Source of the DNA: Vulcanimicrobiota bacterium
GTDB lineage: Bacteria > Eremiobacterota > Eremiobacteria > Baltobacterales > Baltobacteraceae
Assembly (NCBI GenBank): GCA_028287545.1
Contig: JAQBPL010000227.1
Span: forward strand, 1-5,555
Reading direction: 5' to 3'
Length of the DNA: 5,555 bases
The stretch's first letter is position 1. Each line of letters begins with the position of its first letter. Shown here piece by piece: positions 1 to 5,555 of this stretch. The notes under the pieces were generated by a model. The model worked only from the letters and a program-made list of their open reading frames with translations. It did not search any database and was not told the DNA's origin. A program made the translations under genes and the position numbers.

Positions 1-1041
1 GCGGCGTTCTTTTTGTTTTGGTTCGCGAACATCTTCGTGCTCGCGGCCGACTACATCGTCAACAAGGGCGCGCCGATCTTCCTCGTGCTGCGCTTCCTCG
101 TGTTCCGCATCCCGCAGGCGACGCCGCTGGCGTTTCCGTTCGCTTGCCTCTTCGGCACGCTGCTCGGCTTCGGGCGGCTCATGGCGGACAACGAGATCAA
201 CGCGCTGCGCACCTCGGGCGTGTCCTTCGCGCGGATCATCCGCCTGCCGATCATCGCCGGCGCGCTGGTCGCGCTCGCGTCGTTCCTGGTGAACGAGCAC
301 GTAGCGCCCGTGGCGACCGATCTCTCGACCCGCAGCTTCTATCAGATCCTCTACAAGTCGCAGACGCTGCCGATCGAGCCGAACATTTTCCGTTCCGACC
401 CTTCAACCGGGTACACGTTCTACATCCAATCGGTCGCCGCCGACGGCAAGACGATGCAGAACATCATGATCTATGAGCCGGATCGCACTTCGCCGTTCCA
501 GCAGATCCTCACCGCCAAGGCGGCGCGCATCGAGGGAACCGAAATCGTGCTCGAACATGCAGTTCGCACCCAGATCAAGGCAGACGGGCAGATCGGCGCG
601 GTCGACGTCGAAGCGAAAGAAGTTCGCCTTTCGCTGCCGATGGGCGATAACGGCCAGAATTTTCTGAGCAGTTCGTTCAACGATACATATACGATGGATA
701 CGAAGCGGCTCTCGCAGGACATCAAGTTCCGAAAACAGACCGGCCAGGGCGGCACCGACCTGGCCGGGCGTGAGCTCACGCTCGGTTCGAAGTATGCGTA
801 TCCATTCGCGTCCTTCATCGCCGTGATCATCGCCGTGCCGCTGGCCGTGCGCTTCGGCAAGAAGGGCCGAACGCTCGGCATCGTGCTTTCGGTCGTCGTG
901 CTCTTCGTGTACTACGCGATCGTCGCGGTGGCCGGCGCATTCGGCCGCAACGGCTCGCTCGATCCGTATCTCGCCGCGTGGCTCCCGAACATCATCATGG
1001 CTCTCTCCGGCGGGTACCTGATCTGGCGTGAGGACCGGTGA
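1..1041 (+). CDS. lptF/lptG: LptF/LptG-family LPS export permease (YjgP/YjgQ), 5' end outside the window
   Basis: Inner-membrane half of the LptB2FG ABC transporter, which pulls lipopolysaccharide out of the inner membrane and feeds it to the periplasmic Lpt bridge. The frame is open from base 1 to TGA at 1039-1041 (346 visible residues); the family is usually about 350-390 residues, so only some 20-40 N-terminal residues are missing. A TTG at 13 is not a credible start because it lies inside the first membrane segment. Counting from the first visible codon, membrane segments lie near 1-16, 41-60, 82-97, 265-284, 292-312 and 321-342, with a soluble beta-rich periplasmic domain at about 100-255: the family's 3+3 helix layout. 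The stretch TPLAFPFACLFGTLLGFGRL followed by DNEINALRTSGVS is the family signature. The stop overlaps the lptD start. I cannot decide between LptF and LptG; a single permease serving both roles is possible. Confidence 0.93.
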   Translation, partial: AAFFLFWFANIFVLAADYIVNKGAPIFLVLRFLVFRIPQATPLAFPFACLFGTLLGFGRLMADNEINALRTSGVSFARIIRLPIIAGALVALASFLVNEHVAPVATDLSTRSFYQILYKSQTLPIEPNIFRSDPSTGYTFYIQSVAADGKTMQNIMIYEPDRTSPFQQILTAKAARIEGTEIVLEHAVRTQIKADGQIGAVDVEAKEVRLSLPMGDNGQNFLSSSFNDTYTMDTKRLSQDIKFRKQTGQGGTDLAGRELTLGSKYAYPFASFIAVIIAVPLAVRFGKKGRTLGIVLSVVVLFVYYAIVAVAGAFGRNGSLDPYLAAWLPNIIMALSGGYLIWREDR

Positions 1042-3569
1042 GGGAAATCCTCCGTCGCGCCGGCGTGAGCTGCCTAGCGCTCTCGCTGGTGCTGCTTTCC
1101 ACGCCGTCGCCGATCGCCGCCGCCGAAGACGACGGCGCGCGCGCCGTCGCGATGCTCCAGCTGTGCAGCGGCGGCGCCGCGGCTGACAAGCAGGTCGCGC
1201 AAGCCACGCCGTCAGCCTCATCGCCCACCCCGACTCCGAGCCCTTCGCCCACGCCGCTCATCGGGCCGCCGACTAGCTCCGGCGGACCCCAGGTCCTCGT
1301 TCCGCAGCCGCTCCCCACGCCGAAGGGTCCCTCGCCGGTCCCCTTGCCGTCGGCCTCGCCGGGCCCGTCGGGCTCGCCGCCCGGCCAGGTGATCGAGCAG
1401 GTCTCCGCACCCCCCTCGAGCTCGCCGCTCCCCGCCCCGACCGCCAGCGCCGGGCTCATCCCCTCGCCGACGCCCGCGGCCTCGGCCACGCCGCAGCCGG
1501 GCGAGACGCTCTCGCCGAACGACTACGCGATCCTGGGCGATCATCTCAGCGGCATCGACAAGCCCGGCGAGCCCAAAGACCTCGACGGACACGTCACCAT
1601 CCTCTACCAGCAGGGCGTCCTGGGCGGCGACCACGCGCATTACGACGGCAAGCGCTACATCGACATCACCGGCCACCCGTTCGTCAAGAACGCCGCCGGC
1701 GACACGACGCTCTTCGCCGACTCGGTGCGGTTCGACACGACCACGCAGAAGGCGACGCTGATCAACGGACGCGGCGAGTCGACGCAAGGCGTCGAGCAAG
1801 GCAAACTGCACTTCAAAGGCACGACGATGGTGACCGACCGCGAGGGCGTCACGCACGTCGAGCGCGCGAACCTGACCACGTGCGAGAACCCGCGTGGCGG
1901 GTACCACCTCGAGTCGAAGACGCTCGACATCTATCCCGGCAACAAAGCCGTCGCGAAATCGGTCGTCGTGTTCCTCGGCGCGCTGGCGATCCTCTACTTG
2001 CCGGTGGTCGTCATCTCGCTGCGTCAGGAGCAGCTCGGCTCCCGCCGCAATCCGGGCTTCATCCCGCTGATCGGCTACGATCAGGCGGAAGGGTTCTGGG
2101 TGAAAGCGCGCATCGGCTTCTCCCCGAGCGAGTACTACTACGGGTACTACCGCATCGAGGAGTACACGAAGATCGGCTTGGGCCTGGGCTATGTCGGCAC
2201 GCTCAAACGAAAGGACGGGCGCCGCCAGACCGACATCAATTTCTTCCGCCAGGCGAACCGGCTGCAGCAGACGACCAACAACAACTTGACGTTCCAAGAC
2301 CAGGAGAATTTCTCCAAGAACACGCGCGGGTCGCTCGGGGTGAACTACACCTCGAACTACGGTCCGCTCACCTCGCTGCCGGCGCAGTTCACGATCAACG
2401 CCGCGCTCGACCACGGCGACACGCGCGGCGATCGTCAGAACTACAATTTCCAGCGCACGTCGACCGGTTCGATCTCGGCCACCAACAACTACGGCTTCTC
2501 CGATCACCTGCAGATCTCGCCGAACCTCCAGAACGACGTCTCGGTGTCGTATACGAACAGTACGTCGGGCACCTACTACGGCGTGGCGGGGACGAACACG
2601 GACACCCTGCACTATCAGACGCTGACCCATTACATCGGCCGTTCGTACGACTACAACCTGATCTTCGACCGTTACGACTCCACCGTGCAATCGAACGTGC
2701 AGAAAGAACCCGAACTCCAGATCCGGCCGCTCACCCCAATCTTCCCGAACTTCCGAGCGATCCCGATCACCTCGCAGTACACGCTCGGGTACTACAACGA
2801 TCCCGCGGCGAACATCGCGACCGGCCGCGGCGAGGCTCGGCTCCAGTTCGGCCCCTCGCAAGCCCACGTTCTGGGCAGTGACTTCAGCGCCACGGTGACC
2901 GCCCAGCAAGATTACTACGGCACAGGCGACGAGAAGGCGCAGATCGCACAGCAGGCGTCGCTCTCGACGCCGCTCTTCGGCCACCTCCAGAACACGATCT
3001 CGTACACCGAGTCGCACGTGAACGGCCCGCTCGCCCAGCCGTTCACGTTCGACCCGCTCAGCAGCGGCCTCAAACAGGCGAACGACGTGCTCCGCATCTT
3101 CAACGGCGACACGTACACGTTCTCGTTGACGGGGACGACCTTCTTCAACCGCCAGGCGCAGGCGCTCGGGTATCAGCTCCAGTCCCGGCCGTCATCGCGC
3201 TCGACGCTGCTGCTCTCCGGCAGCTACCAGCCGGGGCCAGGCTTCGGGTTCGACCGCACGAGCGTGCAAATTGCGACGCCGTTTGGGTACAAGAGCGACC
3301 TGCAGATCGCCACCTTCATCGACTGGAAGAACCACATGCGTCTGGTGAGCAAGAACATCTACTACCGGCACATCGTGGGCGACTGCTACGAATTGCGCGC
3401 GTCGTACAACGAAGATCTCAAGCAAGTCTACTTCACGGTCACGCTGCTGGCGTTCCCCTCGCAGACGGCGAACTTCGGGATCGGCCAAGCCGCATCGCTC
3501 AATTCGGTCATCCCCGGCAATTTCTCGAACGCCGCGTTCACTACGGGCGCGACGGCGTACAATCCGTAA
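1038..3569 (+). CDS. lptD: LPS-assembly protein LptD (outer-membrane beta-barrel, OstA family)
   Basis: LptD is the outer-membrane barrel that, with LptE, inserts LPS into the outer leaflet. The protein has 843 residues (E. coli LptD 784). A signal peptide covers about 1-29 with an A-A-A cleavage site before E30. Residues 54-160 are a Pro/Ser/Thr-rich linker. An OstA/LptA-like beta-jellyroll spans about 165-310 (GHVTILYQQGVLGGDHAHYD, TTCENPRGGYHLESKTLDIY). Next comes the family's YLP motif in an unusually hydrophobic run at 308-328, then RRNPGFIPLIGY and a Tyr/Asn-rich barrel to about 830. Near the end, GDCYELRASYNEDLKQVYF fits the conserved C-terminal LptD block. C282 and C783 match the positions of E. 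coli C173 and the C724/C725 pair; C43 may correspond to C31. The GTG start at 1038 overlaps the upstream TGA, with TGAGGA at 1029-1034 as a closely spaced ribosome binding site, and gives a good signal peptide. A GTG at 1065 is a weaker alternative. Translation is probably coupled to the permease gene. Confidence 0.93.
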   Translation: MREILRRAGVSCLALSLVLLSTPSPIAAAEDDGARAVAMLQLCSGGAAADKQVAQATPSASSPTPTPSPSPTPLIGPPTSSGGPQVLVPQPLPTPKGPSPVPLPSASPGPSGSPPGQVIEQVSAPPSSSPLPAPTASAGLIPSPTPAASATPQPGETLSPNDYAILGDHLSGIDKPGEPKDLDGHVTILYQQGVLGGDHAHYDGKRYIDITGHPFVKNAAGDTTLFADSVRFDTTTQKATLINGRGESTQGVEQGKLHFKGTTMVTDREGVTHVERANLTTCENPRGGYHLESKTLDIYPGNKAVAKSVVVFLGALAILYLPVVVISLRQEQLGSRRNPGFIPLIGYDQAEGFWVKARIGFSPSEYYYGYYRIEEYTKIGLGLGYVGTLKRKDGRRQTDINFFRQANRLQQTTNNNLTFQDQENFSKNTRGSLGVNYTSNYGPLTSLPAQFTINAALDHGDTRGDRQNYNFQRTSTGSISATNNYGFSDHLQISPNLQNDVSVSYTNSTSGTYYGVAGTNTDTLHYQTLTHYIGRSYDYNLIFDRYDSTVQSNVQKEPELQIRPLTPIFPNFRAIPITSQYTLGYYNDPAANIATGRGEARLQFGPSQAHVLGSDFSATVTAQQDYYGTGDEKAQIAQQASLSTPLFGHLQNTISYTESHVNGPLAQPFTFDPLSSGLKQANDVLRIFNGDTYTFSLTGTTFFNRQAQALGYQLQSRPSSRSTLLLSGSYQPGPGFGFDRTSVQIATPFGYKSDLQIATFIDWKNHMRLVSKNIYYRHIVGDCYELRASYNEDLKQVYFTVTLLAFPSQTANFGIGQAASLNSVIPGNFSNAAFTTGATAYNP
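1197..1517 (+). other. Region of lptD encoding a proline-rich low-complexity linker
   Basis: Encodes LptD residues 54-160. About 32 of the 107 residues are proline, and most of the others are Ser, Thr, Ala and Gly, with PTPTPSPSPTP and similar short runs. It lies between the signal peptide with its short N-terminal piece and the OstA-like domain. A segment of this composition is expected to be extended and disordered. E. coli LptD has nothing comparable here. The DNA is C-rich and repetitive, but I see no exact tandem unit longer than a few codons. Confidence 0.85.
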
Positions 3570-3574
3570 GGGAG
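3568..3574 (+). promoter_or_regulatory. Ribosome binding site of the metallothionein gene
   Basis: AAGGGAG overlaps the lptD stop codon (TAA 3567-3569) and lies 10 nt before the ATG at 3585. It supports translation of the short downstream frame as a real gene, co-transcribed with lptD. There is no room in the 15-nt spacer for a separate promoter or an SmtB-type operator. Confidence 0.7.
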
Positions 3575-3584
3575 ATCATCGCCG

Positions 3585-3752
3585 ATGAGCAGTCACACCC
3601 AGCCCTGCGAACACGCAGAGTGCAATTGCACCGTCATCGGCGAGGTCGAGGGCGCCGCCTACTGCAGCGACGTCTGCCGCGAGCGCGACTCGACCGACGA
3701 AGAGATGGAGACCAATTGCCCGTGCGGCCATCCCCCCTGCGACGCGGAGTAG
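3585..3752 (+). CDS. Bacterial metallothionein, SmtA/BmtA type (55 aa)
   Basis: Small cytosolic metal-binding protein, expected to hold Zn, Cd or Cu in a thiolate cluster. It has 55 residues, 8 of them Cys (8, 13, 15, 27, 31, 45, 47, 52), with His at 4, 10 and 49. The order of motifs follows cyanobacterial SmtA: CEHAECNC at the start, AYCSDVC (the YCSxxC motif of the zinc-finger-like part) in the middle, and CGHPPC near the end, matching SmtA's CGHTGC. Two ligands differ: SmtA Cys11 is His10 here, and the final SmtA Cys54 is missing, while an extra C45 precedes C47. The ATG at 3585 has an AAGGGAG site 10 nt upstream. The gene follows lptD by 15 nt and ends 11 nt from the stop of the convergent lipoprotein gene. 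Metal-responsive control is not visible; expression probably follows lptD or an internal promoter inside it. The assignment rests on motif spacing recalled from the family, without an alignment. Confidence 0.86.
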   Translation: MSSHTQPCEHAECNCTVIGEVEGAAYCSDVCRERDSTDEEMETNCPCGHPPCDAE

Positions 3753-3763
3753 CCGCGCGAACG

Positions 3764-4516
3764 CTACGGCGCGCTCCAGGCCTCGATGCCGGCGACCTGG
3801 GCGGCAGGGTCCGACGGTGCGTTCACGCCGACGGGCTTATGATACGACTGGTCGATGATCGACCCCGCGGTATTGAGCGTGAACCCGCGATACGACGTGT
3901 CGCTCGGACCGTTTCCGAGCGAGTCGACCGCCGTGATCGTGCTGTCGACGGTGAAGATGTTGATCGTCCACGTCGGCGAGAGAATGTAGAAGTACGGCGG
4001 GCACGTCGCTCCGATCGGATGTGGCGACGGCGGGGGGGTCGGAGCGCCGGTGGTGTTGACCGGCGAGGGAAAATCGAGGATGCAGCGGTTGAAGCGAATG
4101 TCGAAGCCGTTCACGCCGCCGTTGCCGTTGACCAGCGTGAACGTCAGGGTTCCGGTCGGGGGGGTAATCATGCGATGGTTCACGCCGCCCGCCGCGGAGG
4201 GGTCCTCGTAGTACTGCTCGACGTCCGGCGTGTTCACGATACCAGGACCACCGCCGACGAAGAACGCAAACGACCACTCGCGGTAGTTCGAGTTGGAGCC
4301 CTGGGCAGTCGGCACTTGTCCGTCGCCCGTCGCGTTGATCACGATGAGATACCGGGTAGTGTTGAAGTTCGGCAACCCCGCCGTCTCGAATCGAAGCAGC
4401 GTCTCGCCGGGCGCGACGATGTTGCCGCCGCCGGGCGTGTTCAGCCCAGTCACTTGATGCCCGCAACCGGTTAGCACCATCATTACCGCGATCACTACAG
4501 CTCGACGAAGCCGCAC
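3764..4516 (-). CDS. Predicted lipoprotein of unknown function
   Basis: I do not recognise the family. The product has 250 residues. It starts MRLRR, followed by a hydrophobic stretch (6-15) and a canonical lipobox L15-T16-G17-C18, so it should be a lipid-anchored envelope protein processed by Lgt, LspA and Lnt. The mature part is rich in Gly, Asn, Thr and aromatic residues and looks like beta-structure (LRFETAG, RYLIVINATGDG, TGTLTFTLVNG, TWTINIFTVDSTI). Cysteines at 145 and 172 flank a short proline-rich loop (TPPPSPHP) and could form a disulfide. I see no catalytic motif. I chose the GTG at 4516 because GGAGGAG lies 6 nt upstream of it and it gives a short, normal signal peptide; a GTG at 4543 would add nine charged or polar residues and overlap lnt. 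The gene diverges from lnt and converges on the metallothionein gene. A lineage-restricted surface or periplasmic protein is my best inference. Confidence 0.82.
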   Translation of the reverse strand: MRLRRAVVIAVMMVLTGCGHQVTGLNTPGGGNIVAPGETLLRFETAGLPNFNTTRYLIVINATGDGQVPTAQGSNSNYREWSFAFFVGGGPGIVNTPDVEQYYEDPSAAGGVNHRMITPPTGTLTFTLVNGNGGVNGFDIRFNRCILDFPSPVNTTGAPTPPPSPHPIGATCPPYFYILSPTWTINIFTVDSTITAVDSLGNGPSDTSYRGFTLNTAGSIIDQSYHKPVGVNAPSDPAAQVAGIEAWSAP

Positions 4517-4518
4517 TC

Positions 4519-4524
4519 TATACT
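4519..4524 (+). promoter_or_regulatory. Possible -10 element for a leaderless lnt transcript
   Basis: TATACT matches the sigma-70 -10 consensus (TATAAT) at five of six positions and ends 5 nt before the lnt GTG at 4530. Transcription would then begin at or within a base or two of the start codon, giving a leaderless mRNA. That agrees with the absence of a convincing Shine-Dalgarno upstream of lnt. No good -35 hexamer is seen at 16-18 nt spacing (TACAGC at 4496-4501 is weak). The element overlaps the Shine-Dalgarno and spacer of the opposite gene. Confidence 0.45.
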
Positions 4525-4529
4525 CCTCC
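4523..4529 (-). promoter_or_regulatory. Shine-Dalgarno site that sets the lipoprotein start
   Basis: On the minus strand this reads GGAGGAG, followed by the 6-nt spacer TATAGA and GTG at 4516-4514. This is a near-perfect anti-16S match at ideal spacing and decides the start against the upstream GTG at 4543. It lies between the two divergent start codons. Confidence 0.8.
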
Positions 4530-5555
4530 GTGACCGTCCGCACGACGGCCCTCGCGCTGGTGTGCGCGTTCGGTCTTCACCTCGCCTTCCCGCTAACCGG
4601 TTGGTGGTGGCTGGCGCCTTTGGCAATCGCGGGATTGACCGCATCGTGGAGCAGGCTCGAACCGCGCTGGGCCGCGCTCGTCGGCTTTGCGAGCGGTATG
4701 CTGTTCTTCGCATTCGGCTTTTCGTGGATGGGCGAAACCGCCGGCGCGCTGCTCGGGCCGGGCGCACCGATCTTGGACCTCGGTCCGGCATCGATCGAAG
4801 CGCCGGCCTTCGCGTTCGCGGCGTGGGTGACGTCGCTTGCCGCGCGCCGCGCCGACGTTCGCCTCGCGCCGGTCGCCGCCGCCGCCGCGTTCACACTTGC
4901 CGAACTGCTGCGCTCGACCGGCGTGATGGGGGCGCCGCTCGAGCAGATCGGCGTAGCGATGATCGACTCGCCGCTGCGGCCGATCGCAGCGTATCTCGGC
5001 GTGTACGGCATCACCTTCGCGACGGTGCTGCTCGGCACGACGCTCGGGTGGTGGCTGCTCGAGCGCCGCGATGCGCGCCGGACGCGCACGCTGCTCGCCG
5101 CGTGGCTCGGCGTCGCCGCGTGCGCGGCGCTCGCGTGGGCGGTGTGGCCCGCGCGCCATCACGCGCCGCCGACGCGCCGCGTCGCCGCGGTGCAAGGCGG
5201 GATCGCGCAGACGCTCAAGATGTCACCGGAGGGATTGCGCGTCGCGGTCGAACGCTACACGACGCTGACCTCATCGCTCGCGTCGCAGCATCCAACGATC
5301 GTGCTGTGGCCCGAAACGGTCATCACGACCGTACTGAACGCGCCGCAGCCGGACGCGCGCGAGATCGCGATGCGCATCGCGAAGATCTCGCGCGACCTGG
5401 ATGCAACGCTGTACGCCGGTTCGCTCGCGCGAATCCAGCCGAGCGGCACCGCCAACGCGATCTTCGTCTACGACCCGCACGGCGAACGCGGATCGGCCGC
5501 GGCCGGCGCGAGCGGCGTGTACGCGAAGGAGCAGCTCGTTCCGTTCGCCGAGTAC
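4530..5555 (+). CDS. lnt: Apolipoprotein N-acyltransferase, 3' end outside the window
   Basis: Integral inner-membrane enzyme that moves an acyl chain from a phospholipid to the N-terminal Cys of apolipoproteins, the last step after Lgt and LspA. There are 342 visible residues of a usual 500 or so. Hydrophobic segments lie near 6-22, 26-40, 47-66, 90-105, 112-127, 148-175 and 186-206, followed by the start of the nitrilase-like periplasmic domain (VAAVQGGIAQTLK at 218-230). E262 in IVLWPETVI and K333 in YAKEQLVPFAEY match E. coli catalytic E267 and K335; E341 matches E343. The catalytic Cys (E. coli C387) is beyond the right edge. E. coli W237 is Met231 here. Between an in-frame stop at 4455-4457 and position 4530 there is no ATG, GTG or TTG, so GTG 4530 is the first usable start; GTG 4560 is a less likely alternative. 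No clear ribosome binding site is seen. The gene diverges from a lipoprotein gene, a plausible substrate. Confidence 0.93.
   Translation, partial: MTVRTTALALVCAFGLHLAFPLTGWWWLAPLAIAGLTASWSRLEPRWAALVGFASGMLFFAFGFSWMGETAGALLGPGAPILDLGPASIEAPAFAFAAWVTSLAARRADVRLAPVAAAAAFTLAELLRSTGVMGAPLEQIGVAMIDSPLRPIAAYLGVYGITFATVLLGTTLGWWLLERRDARRTRTLLAAWLGVAACAALAWAVWPARHHAPPTRRVAAVQGGIAQTLKMSPEGLRVAVERYTTLTSSLASQHPTIVLWPETVITTVLNAPQPDAREIAMRIAKISRDLDATLYAGSLARIQPSGTANAIFVYDPHGERGSAAAGASGVYAKEQLVPFAEY

Larger units (their letters stand above)
4464..4603. repeat. 12-bp inverted repeat around the divergent start region
   Basis: CAACCGGTTAGC at 4464-4475 and its exact reverse complement GCTAACCGGTTG at 4592-4603 flank the lipoprotein/lnt start region, with the centre at about 4533.5. 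Each arm contains the 8-bp palindrome AACCGGTT. Both arms lie in coding sequence and encode Leu-Thr-Gly in their own gene (the lipobox, and Lnt residues 22-24), so coding may explain part of the match. A role as paired operator half-sites is speculative. Confidence 0.4.

Noticed and set aside
403..1221. Minus-strand frame of 272 codons opposite the permease and lptD start
   Set aside because: Low-complexity Arg/Asp-rich translation lying over a clear LptF/G family protein.
1218..3017. Open minus-strand frame of about 600 codons opposite lptD
   Set aside because: It mirrors the codon pattern of a well-supported LptD gene, is dominated by Arg, Val, Glu and Ala with no recognisable domain, and is the usual antisense shadow of high-GC coding DNA.
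3570..3584. Possible SmtB/ArsR-type operator before the metallothionein gene
   Set aside because: The 15-nt spacer is too short and no AACA/TGTT-type inverted repeat is present nearby.
3755..3774. Possible hairpin terminator between the convergent stop codons
   Set aside because: Only a 5-bp GCGCG/CGCGC stem is found, with no T-tract on either strand; chance pairing in GC-rich DNA is enough to explain it.
4027..4037. G-rich run as a possible quadruplex
   Set aside because: It is a single G run within lipoprotein codons for a Pro-Pro-Pro stretch; four spaced G tracts are not present.
3620..4474. Plus-strand frame of 284 codons across the metallothionein and lipoprotein genes
   Set aside because: Highly Arg-rich with no motif, and it conflicts with two better-supported genes that have ribosome binding sites, a lipobox and Cys motifs.
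4593..5195. Long minus-strand frames opposite lnt
   Set aside because: Arg- or Ser/Ala-rich shadows of the Lnt frame, which carries conserved catalytic residues.

Overview
The window is high-GC DNA (above 60% by eye) packed with genes for building the outer envelope of a diderm (LPS-type) bacterium. The P/S/T-rich low-complexity linkers, the single LptF/LptG-type permease placed directly before lptD, and a small lipoprotein I cannot assign suggest a little-studied high-GC diderm phylum. Candidatus Eremiobacterota (WPS-2) is my best guess, but it is an inference from style and not a match. No rRNA, tRNA, mobile element or CRISPR array is visible.

Left half (1-3752, plus strand). The window opens inside an LptF/LptG-family permease gene. 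It ends with a 4-bp GTGA overlap into lptD, the outer-membrane LPS assembly barrel, which carries an unusual proline-rich linker of about 107 residues behind its signal peptide. Fifteen bases after lptD is a 55-codon gene for a bacterial metallothionein of the SmtA/BmtA type. It sits in the same transcriptional direction and has its own ribosome binding site, so the three genes look like one operon. The permease would extract LPS from the inner membrane and LptD would insert it in the outer membrane. Why a metal-binding protein follows them is not obvious.

Right half (3764-5555). A minus-strand gene for a 250-residue predicted lipoprotein of unknown function converges on the metallothionein gene, with 11 bp between the stop codons. 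Its GTG start lies 13 bp from the GTG start of the divergent plus-strand gene lnt (apolipoprotein N-acyltransferase), which runs off the right edge before its catalytic cysteine. Lnt adds the third acyl chain to lipoproteins, so a lipoprotein gene and its modifying enzyme share one start region. A TATACT hexamer immediately before the lnt start suggests a leaderless lnt transcript, and the Shine-Dalgarno of the lipoprotein gene lies in the same 13 bp.

There are no gene-free stretches above 300 bases. I see no clear new defence or mobile system. The points worth a second look are the metallothionein with altered ligands, the compressed divergent start region with a flanking 12-bp inverted repeat, and the departures from the E. 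coli pattern in LptD and Lnt.
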